Shown: piece by piece, positions 26,005 through 34,510 of the stretch | Layout: each line of letters begins with the position of its first letter | Numbering within the stretch: the stretch's first letter is position 1 | Source of the DNA: Pseudomonas sp. SJZ074 | Lineage (GTDB): Bacteria; Pseudomonadota; Gammaproteobacteria; Pseudomonadales; Pseudomonadaceae | Length of the DNA: 64,000 nucleotides | Assembly (NCBI RefSeq): GCF_007828215.1 | Contig: NZ_VIUE01000019.1 | Coordinates: 1-64,000, forward strand | Direction: 5' to 3' | Made by a program: the position numbers and the translations under genes | The notes under the pieces: model-generated | Database searches by the model: none | What the model was told of the DNA's origin: nothing | The model's input: only the letters and a program-made list of their open reading frames with translations

Positions 26005-26385
26005 ATGCTGCGTAGCTTTCTGATGCTGGCTGCCTTTTTCGGCTTCACCGGCGTGGCACTCGGAGCCTTTGCCGCTCACGGCCTGAAAAACCGCCTGAGC
26101 GCCGATTACCTGGCGATTTTCCACACCGGTGTCACCTACCAACTGGTGCACACCCTGGCCTTGCTCGGCGTTGCGCTGCTGGCCACGCACATCCCCGGCC
26201 GCATCGTCACCTGGGCCGGGATTTCGTTTGTGCTCGGCATCCTGTTGTTCTCCGGCAGCCTCTACCTGTTGACCCTCACGGGTATCAGCAAGCTTGGCAT
26301 CATCACCCCGTTCGGTGGCGTAGCGTTCCTGATCGGCTGGCTCTGCCTGGGCCTCGCCGCCTGGCGCCTGCAACTTGCCGCTTGA
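26005..26385 (+). CDS. DUF423 family membrane protein (YgdD-like)
   Basis: A 126-residue protein with four hydrophobic segments and the family signature GFTGVALGAFAAHGLKNRL near the N-terminus, then FHTGVTYQLVHTLALL. The function of DUF423 proteins is not known. A clear GGAG ribosome-binding site precedes the chosen ATG. It is divergent from mtgA and followed by thiS after 84 bases. Confidence 0.9.
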   Translation: MLRSFLMLAAFFGFTGVALGAFAAHGLKNRLSADYLAIFHTGVTYQLVHTLALLGVALLATHIPGRIVTWAGISFVLGILLFSGSLYLLTLTGISKLGIITPFGGVAFLIGWLCLGLAAWRLQLAA

Positions 26386-26469
26386 AGCTTGTAGCTGACC
26401 AAGGGACTTGGGTCACCCAGGCTGATCGGGCTAGAATGCCAGCCCCTAAAAATGATGGCGGCATCCGGC

Positions 26470-26670
26470 ATGCGCATTCAGTTGAACGGCGAACCCTTTG
26501 AATTGCCCGACGGTGAAACCGTTGCGGCCCTGCTGACCCGTCTGGATCTCACCGGGCGTCGCGTCGCGGTGGAACTCAATCTGGATATCGTCCCGCGCAG
26601 CCAGCATGCCGATACCGCCCTCAATGAGGGTGACCAGGTTGAAGTCGTGCACGCCATCGGCGGCGGCTAG
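26470..26670 (+). CDS. thiS: Thiamine synthesis sulfur carrier protein ThiS
   Basis: A 66-residue ubiquitin-like protein ending in HAIGGG. The terminal Gly-Gly is adenylated and then carries the thiocarboxylate sulfur used by ThiG to build the thiazole ring. I chose MRIQLNGEPFELPDG as start. thiG follows, but a 163-base inverted-repeat element begins at the thiS stop codon and separates the two genes. Confidence 0.95.
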   Translation: MRIQLNGEPFELPDGETVAALLTRLDLTGRRVAVELNLDIVPRSQHADTALNEGDQVEVVHAIGGG

Positions 26671-26830
26671 TGGCCTGTACGGTTAATTCGAGTACTCAAA
26701 CTCGAGTGTCAGGGCTTGTCAGGCAAGGCGCCATGACGAGTCGTAGCCCCGCTACGGCGAGGAGTGGCAACGCAGCCTGGCAAGTTCTGGCGCCGAAGTT
26801 GAGTGCACGAATTAGCCACACAGGCCACTA
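26668..26830. repeat. 163-base imperfect palindromic element between thiS and thiG
   Basis: TAGTGGCCTGTACGGTTAAT at the left matches the inverse of the right end (ATTAGCCACACAGGCCACTA) with few mismatches. The complementarity continues inward through ACTCAA and CTTGTCAGGC-like blocks for about 45 bases. The centre holds a smaller hairpin (CGTAGCCCCGCTACG). The left end includes the thiS stop codon. TA dinucleotides at both ends could be a target duplication. It looks like a miniature mobile element or a structured RNA; I do not recognise it. Confidence 0.6.
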
Positions 26831-26879
26831 ACGGTTTCGCAGCATTTCGCAAGAACCTCACCCCAACAGAGGATTTCCC

Positions 26880-27674
26880 ATGAGCATCGTTCGTAGCGAC
26901 AAGCCCTTCGTCCTGGCCGGTCGTACCTACCAGTCGCGCTTGCTGGTAGGTACCGGCAAGTACCGCGACATGGAAGAAACCCGCCTGGCCATCGAGGCTT
27001 CGGGCGCCGAGATCGTCACCGTCGCGGTGCGCCGGACCAACATCGGCCAGAACCCGGGCGAACCGAACCTGCTGGATATCCTGCCGCCGGATCGCTACAC
27101 CATCCTGCCGAATACCGCCGGTTGCTTCGACGCCATCGAGGCCGTGCGCACCTGTCGCCTGGCCCGTGAGCTGCTCGATGGCCACAACCTGGTGAAGCTG
27201 GAAGTGCTGGCGGACCAGAAAACCCTGTTTCCCAACGTGATCGAAACCCTCAAGGCCGCTGAAACCCTGGTCAAGGAAGGTTTCGACGTCATGGTATATA
27301 CCAGCGACGATCCGATCATCGCCCGGCAACTGGCGGAAATCGGCTGCATCGCGGTCATGCCGCTGGCCGGCCTGATCGGTACGGGCCTGGGGATCTGTAA
27401 CCCGTACAACCTACAGATCATTCTTGAAGAAGCCAAAATCCCGGTACTGGTGGATGCCGGCGTCGGTACCGCCTCCGACGCCACCATTGCCATGGAGCTG
27501 GGCTGCGAAGCGGTGCTGATGAACTCCGCCATCGCCCACGCCCAGCAGCCGATCCTGATGGCCGAAGCGATGAAACACGCCATTGTCGCCGGGCGCCTGG
27601 CCTACCTCGCCGGGCGCATGCCGAAAAAACTTTACGCCAGCGCCTCCTCGCCGCTGGATGGTCTGATCAAGTAA
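26880..27674 (+). CDS. thiG: Thiazole synthase ThiG
   Basis: A 264-residue TIM-barrel enzyme that condenses deoxyxylulose phosphate, dehydroglycine and ThiS-bound sulfur into the thiazole phosphate. Visible elements are SRLLVGTGKYRDMEE, the Schiff-base lysine region HNLVKLEVLADQKTLFPN, and GVGTASDATIAMELGCEAVLMNSAIAHAQ. The ATG is preceded by AGAGGATTTCCC. trmB follows ten bases later, so the two are probably cotranscribed. Confidence 0.97.
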   Translation: MSIVRSDKPFVLAGRTYQSRLLVGTGKYRDMEETRLAIEASGAEIVTVAVRRTNIGQNPGEPNLLDILPPDRYTILPNTAGCFDAIEAVRTCRLARELLDGHNLVKLEVLADQKTLFPNVIETLKAAETLVKEGFDVMVYTSDDPIIARQLAEIGCIAVMPLAGLIGTGLGICNPYNLQIILEEAKIPVLVDAGVGTASDATIAMELGCEAVLMNSAIAHAQQPILMAEAMKHAIVAGRLAYLAGRMPKKLYASASSPLDGLIK

Positions 27675-27683
27675 GAGCCATTG

Positions 27684-28409
27684 ATGATTGAATCGAACGA
27701 CACGCCTGTCCAGCCGGACGAAGGCGAAGAGCGCCAGCATCGCCGCATCAAGAGTTTCGTGATGCGCGCCGGGCGCATGACCGAAGGCCAGCAGCGCGGC
27801 CTGGAGCAGGGCGCCCCTCTGTTCGTCCTGCCCTTGGCCGATGCGCCGGTGGACTTCGACCAGGTATTTGGCCGCTCGGCCCCGCGCTCTCTGGAAATCG
27901 GTTTCGGCATGGGTCATTCGCTGCTGGAAATGGCCGCGGCTGCGCCGGAGCAGGATTTCATCGGCGTGGAAGTGCACCGTCCCGGCGTCGGCGCGTTGCT
28001 CAATGGCGTCCTGACCCAAGGGCTGACCAACCTGCGGGTCTACGATTGCGACGCCATCGAAGTGCTCAACCGATGCGTGGCCGACAACAGCCTGGACCGG
28101 CTGATGCTGTTCTTCCCGGACCCATGGCACAAGAGTCGTCATCACAAGCGCCGTATCGTCCAGGCTTCGTTCGCCGAGCTGGTGCGCAGCAAGTTGAAGG
28201 TCGGCGGTGTGCTGCATATGGCCACCGATTGGGAGCCCTATGCCGAATACATGCTGGAAGTGATGAACGTCGCCCCTGGCTATCGCAACCTCGCCGAAGA
28301 CAGCAAATACGTACCACGCCCGGCCGAACGGCCGATCACCAAGTTCGAGCGCCGTGGCGAACGGCTGGGGCATGGGGTTTGGGATTTGAAGTTCGAGAAG
28401 TTGGCGTAA
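27684..28409 (+). CDS. trmB: tRNA (guanine-N7)-methyltransferase
   Basis: A 241-residue enzyme that methylates G46 in the variable loop of tRNAs. The SAM-binding segment is LEIGFGMGHSLLEMA, followed by the family signature LFFPDPWHKSRHHKRRIVQ and the C-terminal RPITKFERRGERLGHGVWDL. I used the ATG rather than the TTG one codon earlier. It lies just after thiG, as in other pseudomonads. Confidence 0.97.
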   Translation: MIESNDTPVQPDEGEERQHRRIKSFVMRAGRMTEGQQRGLEQGAPLFVLPLADAPVDFDQVFGRSAPRSLEIGFGMGHSLLEMAAAAPEQDFIGVEVHRPGVGALLNGVLTQGLTNLRVYDCDAIEVLNRCVADNSLDRLMLFFPDPWHKSRHHKRRIVQASFAELVRSKLKVGGVLHMATDWEPYAEYMLEVMNVAPGYRNLAEDSKYVPRPAERPITKFERRGERLGHGVWDLKFEKLA

Positions 28410-28440
28410 GTACCAGTAGATCCTGTTGAAATGGGATCCC

Positions 28441-28532
28441 CTGTGGGAGCGAGCCTGCTCGCGATGACGGCCTGACAGTCAACATTGATGTTGGATGTTA
28501 AGGCCTCATCGCGAGCAGGCTCGCTCCCACAG
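28441..28532. repeat. REPIN
   Basis: Two inverted REP sequences (CTGTGGGAGCGAGCCTGCTC and the reverse partner ending CTCGCTCCCACAG) around a 40-base core, between convergent genes. Confidence 0.9.
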
Positions 28533-28554
28533 TTGTTTCAGGGCGCTGCGAAGG

Positions 28555-28878
28555 TCAGCGCCGATCCGCCACCACGCCAATCAACACCAACACCACCAAC
28601 AGCACCGGTGCCAGGCTGTAATTGTTGAACTGGCTCAGCCCGCGCACCACCCAGGGCGTGGCGTAGATCAGCGCCGCGCCGCTGCCGATCATGCACAGCA
28701 AGGCGATCAGCGGGACGCGCAACGCGCCGGCGATACTGCCCAGGCGTTGTTCGACCCAGGCCTTGATGTCTGCGCCGAACAGCACCAGCAGGCAGCCGAC
28801 CAGTGCCAGGGAGATTTCTGACAGGTTACTGCGGCTCCAGCGGGACACGGTGGCGAGCAGGTCGAGTACCAGATCCAT
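28555..28878 (-). CDS. DUF3392 family membrane protein
   Basis: A 107-residue protein with three to four hydrophobic segments (LALVGCLLVLFGADIKAWVE, LIALLCMIGSGAALIYATPWVV, LAPVLLVVLVLIGVVA). GADIKAWVEQRLGSIAGALRVPLIALLC is typical of DUF3392 proteins of gammaproteobacteria. Function is unknown. It follows hemW by 18 bases on the same strand, so it is likely the last gene of that operon. Confidence 0.82.
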   Translation of the reverse strand: MDLVLDLLATVSRWSRSNLSEISLALVGCLLVLFGADIKAWVEQRLGSIAGALRVPLIALLCMIGSGAALIYATPWVVRGLSQFNNYSLAPVLLVVLVLIGVVADRR

Positions 28879-28896
28879 TCGATTTCCTTGTGTTGA

Positions 28897-30096
28897 TCAG
28901 CTCAGAAATTTCTGCAGCAAGTCATTGAGAAACAGCTGGCCGCGCTCGGTGGCCGCCAGACGTGACGGTTCGACCTGCAACAACCCGCTTTGTTCGGCTT
29001 CGCGGCGACCTTCGGCCAGGCTTTGCAGGGGCAGGCCGGTGCGTTCCGGGTATAGCCGCGCTTGCACCCCGTCGGTCAGGCGCAGGGCGTTCATCAGGAA
29101 TTCGAAGGGCAGTTCGTCGTTGGCCAGGGTTTTCTCGCCGGCCAGGAAGCGCTTGGCCGGGTTGAGGTAGTCCTTGGGCAGGCGGGTCTTCCAGGTGCGC
29201 ACGATGCGCCCGTCTGGATGGCTGAGCTTGCCATGGGCACCGGCACCGATGCCGATGAAGTCGCCGAAGCTCCAGTAATTGAGGTTATGCTGCGCCGCTC
29301 GACCCGGTTGGGCGTAGGCCGATACTTCGTATTGGGCGTAACCATGTTCGGCCAGCAGCGCTTGTCCGGCTTCCTGGATGTCCCACAACGTATCGTCTTC
29401 CGGCAACGTTGGCGGCTGGTTCCAGAACACCGTGTTGGGCTCCAGCGTCAGCTGATACCAGGAGAGATGGGTCGGCTTCAAGGCGATGGCCTGGCGCAGG
29501 TCGCTCAAGGCGTCCTCAAGGGACTGGTCAGGCAGGCCATGCATCAGGTCCAGGTTGAAATTATCGAACCCGGCCTGGCGCGCCATGCCGGCGGCGCGCA
29601 CCGCTTCGTCACCGTTATGGATCCGGCCCAGGGCTTGGAGCTTGGCCTGCTGGAAGCTCTGGATACCAATGGACAGGCGATTGATGCCCAAGGCCCGGTA
29701 AGCCACGAATTTCTCTTGCTCGAAGGTACCCGGGTTGGCTTCCAGGGTGATTTCGATGTCGTCTGCGAAGGCTATCCGCGCCTCGACGCCCTGGAGCAGC
29801 CGGCCCAAGGCCTGGGCACTGAACAGGCTGGGGGTACCGCCGCCGAAGAAAATCGAACTCAGTTTACGACCATATACGCTGTGCAGATCCTGGTCGAGAT
29901 CGGCCAGCAAGGCGTCGACGTACTCTTCTTCTGGCAACTGAGGGCTGGCGGTGTGGGAGTTGAAGTCGCAATACGGGCATTTGCGTACGCACCACGGAAT
30001 GTGGACATACAACGCCAGGGGCGGCAACACTGGCAGCGGTGCCCGAGGCGTGTGTGCGCCGCCATGAATCAGCGGCGCGGGAGAGTCATTGTTCAT
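28897..30096 (-). CDS. hemW: Haem chaperone HemW (radical SAM)
   Basis: A 399-residue radical-SAM protein related to coproporphyrinogen dehydrogenase HemN but acting as a haem-binding chaperone. The cluster cysteines are C36, C40 and C43 in CVRKCPYCDF, followed by SSIFFGGGTPSLFSA and NRLSIGIQSFQQAKLQALGR. I chose MNNDSPAPLI because this ATG overlaps the rdgB stop as ATGA. HemN-specific N-terminal extension residues are absent, consistent with HemW. Confidence 0.93.
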   Translation of the reverse strand: MNNDSPAPLIHGGAHTPRAPLPVLPPLALYVHIPWCVRKCPYCDFNSHTASPQLPEEEYVDALLADLDQDLHSVYGRKLSSIFFGGGTPSLFSAQALGRLLQGVEARIAFADDIEITLEANPGTFEQEKFVAYRALGINRLSIGIQSFQQAKLQALGRIHNGDEAVRAAGMARQAGFDNFNLDLMHGLPDQSLEDALSDLRQAIALKPTHLSWYQLTLEPNTVFWNQPPTLPEDDTLWDIQEAGQALLAEHGYAQYEVSAYAQPGRAAQHNLNYWSFGDFIGIGAGAHGKLSHPDGRIVRTWKTRLPKDYLNPAKRFLAGEKTLANDELPFEFLMNALRLTDGVQARLYPERTGLPLQSLAEGRREAEQSGLLQVEPSRLAATERGQLFLNDLLQKFLS

Positions 30097-30689
30097 TGCA
30101 GGCCCAGGCGCTGACGCAGCAGGGCCATGGCGCGGGCGCGGTGGCTCAGTTGGTTCTTTTCCACCGGGCCCAGCTCGGCGCTGGAACAGTTGCGCTCCGG
30201 CACCCAGAACAGCGGGTCGTAGCCGAAGCCGTGCTCGCCGCTGGCCTCGGTGAGAATACGCCCATGCCACAGGCCTTCACAGAGGATCGGCAGTGGATCG
30301 TCGGCGTGGCGCACCAAGGCCAGCACACAGACAAACTGCGCGCCGCGCTCGGCTTCGGGCACGTCCTTGAGGGCGTCGAGCAGCTTGGCGTTGTTCGCCG
30401 CGTCACCCTTGCCGTCGGCATAACGAGCCGAGTAGATACCCGGAGCGCCGCCGAGGAAATCCACCGCCAGTCCCGAGTCGTCCGCCAGCGCCGGCAGGCC
30501 GGAGATGCGTGCGGCGTTGCGGGCCTTGAGGATCGCGTTCTCGACGAACGACAGGCCGGTTTCTTCCGGTTCCACCTGGCTGAATTCGCCAATCGAGCGC
30601 AACTGCACCGACCCGCCGAGCATGGCCTGGAGTTCCTTGAGTTTGCCGGCGTTATGGCTGGCGAGTACGAGTTGGGTGAGGTTCATCAT
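30093..30689 (-). CDS. rdgB: dITP/XTP pyrophosphatase
   Basis: A 198-residue Ham1-family nucleotide pyrophosphatase that removes inosine and xanthosine triphosphates. Signatures are [61 protein letters not shown]-like YAD, and [11 protein letters not shown]. Start may be this ATG or the next codon (MNLTQ). It overlaps the upstream DUF4426 gene and the downstream hemW by a few bases. Confidence 0.96.
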   Translation of the reverse strand: [198 protein letters not shown]

Positions 30690-31120
30690 TCGCCGGGGAA
30701 CAGTTCCTGGTTGAAATTGAAGGTATTGATCTTGTCGCCGGTCTGCACCTTGATCTCGAAGGTGCGGACTTCCCGCTGGTTCACCGGATACTGGGCGATG
30801 TAATAGATCGCACCTTGCTCGGTCACCTGCTTGAACTTCAGCGGGACGCTGCTGCTGGTGAGGTCTTTGACCGAGCCGCTGACCTGGGCCGACAAAGGCT
30901 TGCCACTCTTGAGCACCGAGATGTTGATGATGCCCTGGTTCTTGCTGCGGATCAGCTCGGCAGCCTTGGCGATATCCGGCGTCAGGAAGGTCGAGTTGAA
31001 TGTGTTGTAGTGCACCGTGACGTCACCGAACACTTCCTTGCGGTCCGGCCTGATGGCATCGGCTGCCATGACGCCGATGCTCAGGCAGGCGGTAATGAGA
31101 AACAACGCTAGACGTTTCAT
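30686..31120 (-). CDS. DUF4426 periplasmic protein
   Basis: A 144-residue protein with a signal peptide (MKRLALFLITACLSIGVMAADA) and a beta-rich mature part with HYNTFNSTFLTPDIAKAAELIRSKNQG. This fits DUF4426, a family commonly found between metW and rdgB in pseudomonads. Function is unknown. It sits 24 bases after metW and overlaps rdgB, so it lies inside the metX-metW-rdgB-hemW operon. Confidence 0.85.
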   Translation of the reverse strand: MKRLALFLITACLSIGVMAADAIRPDRKEVFGDVTVHYNTFNSTFLTPDIAKAAELIRSKNQGIINISVLKSGKPLSAQVSGSVKDLTSSSVPLKFKQVTEQGAIYYIAQYPVNQREVRTFEIKVQTGDKINTFNFNQELFPGE

Positions 31121-31144
31121 GTCGTGCTCCTGATTAGGCAGGGA

Positions 31145-31765
31145 TTACACCGCGACCTGGTGGTCAGCGAGACCTGGGCTGCTGACCCGATAAATGCCTA
31201 TCTCACCTAACAGATTAGGCCATAGCTTGCTGGCCCACCCGTGGCGGTGCTGCTGGTCCACCGCCAGGCGATCGATGACCTTGGCCTGGCGTTCGCGGCA
31301 CAACGCTTCGAAGTCCGCGAAGGTGCAGAAGTGGATGTTCGGTGTGTTGTACCAGGTGTAGGGCAGGAACTCCGATACCGGCATGCGACCTTTGCTCGCC
31401 AGGTACCAGCGGCAGCGCCAGTGCCCGAAGTTGGGGAAGGTAATGATGCACTGGCGTCCGACCCGGAGCATTTCGTCGAGGATCCTGTCGGGGTAGTGCA
31501 CCGCTTGCAGGGCCTGGGTCATGACCACGATGTCGAAGCTGTTGCTGGCGAAGTTGCCCAGGCCCTTGTCCAGGTCCTGTTCGATGACGTTGATGCCCTT
31601 GGCGACGCACTCGGCGATGTTGTCCGGGTCGTTTTCCAGGCCGTAGCCGGTGACTTGCTTGTGGTCCCGCAGCCAGGTCAGCAGTTCGCCGTTGCCGCAG
31701 CCCAGGTCGAGCACACGGCTGCCGGCGGGGATCCATTCCTGGATGATGTCCAGATCGGCTCTCAT
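31145..31765 (-). CDS. metW: Methionine biosynthesis protein MetW
   Basis: A 206-residue SAM-methyltransferase-like protein that supports MetX in methionine synthesis. The SAM site is SRVLDLGCGNGELLTWLRD, followed by VIEQDLDKGLGNFASNSFDIVVMTQALQAVHYPDRILDEMLRVG and TFPNFGHWRCRWYLASKGRMPVSE. It lies seven bases after metX. The MetX-MetW pair is needed for full acyltransferase activity in related bacteria. Confidence 0.95.
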   Translation of the reverse strand: MRADLDIIQEWIPAGSRVLDLGCGNGELLTWLRDHKQVTGYGLENDPDNIAECVAKGINVIEQDLDKGLGNFASNSFDIVVMTQALQAVHYPDRILDEMLRVGRQCIITFPNFGHWRCRWYLASKGRMPVSEFLPYTWYNTPNIHFCTFADFEALCRERQAKVIDRLAVDQQHRHGWASKLWPNLLGEIGIYRVSSPGLADHQVAV

Positions 31766-31772
31766 GGCGTCC

Positions 31773-32912
31773 TCACAGCGTAATACGGTTCATGTAGTTG
31801 CCGAACGCCTGCAGGTAGCGCGGGATCGGAATCAGAAAGGCGTCGTGGCCCTGGGGCGCGTCGATTTCCAGGTAGCAGACGTCCTTGCGCGCGGCCATCA
31901 GCGCGTCCACCAGCTCCCGCGAGCGCGCCGGGGAGAAGCGCCAGTCGGTGGTGAACGACATCACGCAGAACTTGGCGGTGGCGCCTGCGAAGGTTTTCGC
32001 CAGGTCATCGTCGAAGCTCGCCGCCGGATCGAAATAGTCCAGGGCCTTGGTCATCAGCAGGTAGGTGTTGGCGTCGAAGCGCCCGGAGAACTCCTCGCCC
32101 TGGTAACGCAGGTAGCTTTCCACCTGGAACTCGACGCTGTGGAAGTCATAGTTGAGCTTTTCGCTCTTGAGGCCACGGCCGAATTTCTCGCCCATGGAGT
32201 CGTCGGACAGGTAGGTGATATGCCCGACCATCCGCGCCAGCATCAGCCCGCGCTTAGGGATCACGCCGTGCTCCTGGAACGAACCACCGTGGAATTCCGG
32301 GTCGGTGAGGATCGCCTGGCGCGCCACTTCGTTGAAGGCGATGTTCTGCGCCGACAGCTTGGGGGCCGAGGCGATTGCCAGGCAGTGGCGCACGCGGTCC
32401 GGGTAGGTGATGGTCCATTGCAGGGCCTGCATGCCCCCCAGGCTGCCGCCGATCACGGCGGCCCACTGGGCGATCCCGAGACGGTCGGCCAGGCGGGCCT
32501 GGCTGTGGACCCAGTCTTCCACGGTCAGCACCGGGAAATCGGCGCCGAAGGGCTTGCCGGTATCCGGGTTGAGGCTGCTGGGGCCGGTGGAGCCGTTGCA
32601 GCCGCCGAGGTTGTTCAGGCTGACCACGAAGAACCGGTTGGTGTCGATCGGCTTGCCGGGGCCAATGCAACTGTCCCACCAGCCGGGCTTGCGGTCGTCG
32701 ATGCTGTGGTAGCCGGCGGCATGGTGATGCCCCGACAAGGCGTGGCAGATGAGCACGGCATTGCTCGCCGTGGCGTTGAGCGTGCCATAGGTTTCGTAGA
32801 TCAGGTCATAGGCTGGCAACGAACGACCGCAGGCCAGGGCCAGGGGCTCGCTGAAATGCGCCATTTGCGGCGTCACCAGACCAACGGAATCGGGGGGAAA
32901 GGCAGCTGGCAT
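31773..32912 (-). CDS. metX: Homoserine O-acyltransferase (probably succinyl) MetX
   Basis: A 379-residue alpha/beta-hydrolase-fold transferase that activates homoserine for methionine synthesis. The nucleophile elbow is in VIGGSLGGMQALQWTITYPDRV, the acid and histidine in SFTTDWRFSPARSRE and APQGHDAFLI, and the N-terminal ALSGHHHAAG is typical. In pseudomonads this class uses succinyl-CoA, but that cannot be told from sequence by eye. It is the first gene of a minus-strand operon running to DUF3392. Confidence 0.94.
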   Translation of the reverse strand: MPAAFPPDSVGLVTPQMAHFSEPLALACGRSLPAYDLIYETYGTLNATASNAVLICHALSGHHHAAGYHSIDDRKPGWWDSCIGPGKPIDTNRFFVVSLNNLGGCNGSTGPSSLNPDTGKPFGADFPVLTVEDWVHSQARLADRLGIAQWAAVIGGSLGGMQALQWTITYPDRVRHCLAIASAPKLSAQNIAFNEVARQAILTDPEFHGGSFQEHGVIPKRGLMLARMVGHITYLSDDSMGEKFGRGLKSEKLNYDFHSVEFQVESYLRYQGEEFSGRFDANTYLLMTKALDYFDPAASFDDDLAKTFAGATAKFCVMSFTTDWRFSPARSRELVDALMAARKDVCYLEIDAPQGHDAFLIPIPRYLQAFGNYMNRITL

Positions 32913-33008
32913 CGACCCTGCTCTCGTTGAAATGAGGCGTAAGTCTAAAGACCGCTGGGGTTAGCGGCAAGCAAAGGCGCGGGGGGATTTCTTGCAAGGG
33001 TATTTATC

Positions 33009-33038
33009 TGTGGCGAGGGGATTTATCCCCTCGCCACA
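33009..33038. repeat. Short perfect palindrome of the GGCGAGGGG family (copy 1)
   Basis: TGTGGCGAGGGGATT pairs perfectly with its inverted right half, giving a 30-base palindrome. Nearly identical copies lie at 47646 and 63716. No T-run follows, so it is more likely a dispersed repeat than a terminator. Confidence 0.8.
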
Positions 33039-33054
33039 AGGTATGTTCGCCTCG

Positions 33055-33645
33055 TCAGATCAGGACGCGCAGGATATCCGGCATCATGGTCATGGCCGCC
33101 AGGTTGTTGATCACCAGCATGTCGAGCAGCTTGAGCACCATGAACGCCAGGATCGGCGAGATATCCAGGCCGCCGAGGTTCGGCACGATGCGACGGAACG
33201 GAGCCAGGGCCGGTTCGCAGATCTGGTTCACCAGTTCGGCGCCCGGATTGTGGCTGCCCGGGGCGACCCAGGACAGAATCACACTGATGATCAGGGCGAA
33301 GAAGAAAATCTTCAGGAACAGCGCGGTCACGCCGATGATCGACCAGATCAGCAGTTGCAGCGGGTTGCCGGTGGTGCCGTAGGTCAGCAGCAGGGTCAGG
33401 GCCATCAGGGCCATTTGCACGAGGATCGCCAGTACCAGCGACGACATGTCCAGGCCGAACAGGCTCGGGATGATCCGGCGCAGGGGCTTGAGCAGCGGCT
33501 GGGTGGCCTTGACGACGAACTGGCACAGCGGGTTGTAGAAGTTGGCGCGCACCAGTTGTAGCACGAAACGCATCAGCACGATCAGCAGGTACAGGCTGCC
33601 AAGGGTTTGCAGCACGTAGACCGCAGCGGTGTTCAATCCAATCAT
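33055..33645 (-). CDS. YggT family membrane protein
   Basis: A 196-residue protein with two YGGT domains, each with two hydrophobic segments. The internal duplication is visible as NPLCQFVVKATQPLLKPLRRIIPSLFGLDMSSLVLA in the first half and NPGAELVNQICEPALAPFRRIVPNLGGLDISPILAFMVL in the second. Members are linked to osmotic-shock tolerance and possibly cell division, but the function is not settled. It follows proC by ten bases, which is the common yggS-proC-yggT order. Confidence 0.93.
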   Translation of the reverse strand: MIGLNTAAVYVLQTLGSLYLLIVLMRFVLQLVRANFYNPLCQFVVKATQPLLKPLRRIIPSLFGLDMSSLVLAILVQMALMALTLLLTYGTTGNPLQLLIWSIIGVTALFLKIFFFALIISVILSWVAPGSHNPGAELVNQICEPALAPFRRIVPNLGGLDISPILAFMVLKLLDMLVINNLAAMTMMPDILRVLI

Positions 33646-33655
33646 GAATGGCTCC

Positions 33656-34474
33656 TTATTGGCCCAGTTGTTCGGCCATTTCGGCCGAGCGGTGCGCGGC
33701 GGCGCCGAGTGCTTTTTCCACCAGGGCTTCGAAACCCCCGGCCTGGAACGATTTGATGGCCGCTTCGGTGGTGCCGGCCGGCGAGGTCACGCGGCGGCGC
33801 AACTCAGCCGCATCGACGTCGCTGGAGGTGGCCATGTGGGCAGCGCCTAGGGCGGTCTGCAAGGTCAGCTTCGCGGCAATCTCGCGGGGCAGGCCCAGTT
33901 TTTCGCCGGCGGCGGTCATGGCTTCGATCAGCAGAAAAAAGTACGCCGGGCCTGAACCGGAAACGGCGGTGACCGCGTCCAGTTGCTGCTCGGTCTCCAA
34001 CCACAGCGCCAGGCCGACGGCCGACAGCAGCTCCTCAGCCTGCTGGCGTTGTCCGGCGCTGACCTGTTGGGTGGCGAACAGGCCGCTGACGCCCTGGCGT
34101 AACAGCGCCGGGGTGTTGGGCATGCAACGCACGATGGGCTGCTCGCCGAGCCACTTGTTCATGCTGGCGCAGGTGATGCCAGCGGCAATCGACACCACCA
34201 GTTGATGGGGCTTGAGGCTTGGGCGAAGGGCTTCGCACACGGCTTTCATCGCTTGCGGCTTGACCGCCAGCACGACGACGTCGGCGCCATCGATGGCTTG
34301 TGCGTTGTCGGCAAAGGTTTCGATGCCGTGCTCGCCGCTCACCCGGGTACGGGTATCGACCCCCGGATCGCTGGCGCGGATCTGCGCAGCGTCCAGACCC
34401 TTGGCCCGCAGGCCACCGATCAGGCTGGCGGCCATGTTGCCGGCGCCGATAAAGGCAATACGCGTGTTGCTCAT
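33656..34474 (-). CDS. proC: Pyrroline-5-carboxylate reductase
   Basis: A 272-residue NAD(P)H-dependent enzyme that makes proline from pyrroline-5-carboxylate. The nucleotide fold is RIAFIGAGNMAASLIGGL, followed by VVLAVKPQAMKAV, IVRCMPNTPAL and the C-terminal signature VSGSGPAYFFLLIEAMTAAGEKLGL. I chose MSNTRIAFIG since the longer frame is not protein-like. It stands between yggS and yggT. Confidence 0.97.
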   Translation of the reverse strand: MSNTRIAFIGAGNMAASLIGGLRAKGLDAAQIRASDPGVDTRTRVSGEHGIETFADNAQAIDGADVVVLAVKPQAMKAVCEALRPSLKPHQLVVSIAAGITCASMNKWLGEQPIVRCMPNTPALLRQGVSGLFATQQVSAGQRQQAEELLSAVGLALWLETEQQLDAVTAVSGSGPAYFFLLIEAMTAAGEKLGLPREIAAKLTLQTALGAAHMATSSDVDAAELRRRVTSPAGTTEAAIKSFQAGGFEALVEKALGAAAHRSAEMAEQLGQ

Positions 34475-34510
34475 GACAGGTCCTTGATTGAAGAGTTGAG
34501 TCGGCATGGC

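Noticed and set aside
31650..32930. A 426-codon frame opposite metX
   Set aside because: It is antisense to a certain gene and has the repetitive low-information composition of a GC-rich shadow frame.
32913..33054. A riboswitch upstream of metX
   Set aside because: The 142-base gap shows only the short palindrome; I could not see a SAM-riboswitch-like multi-helix fold.
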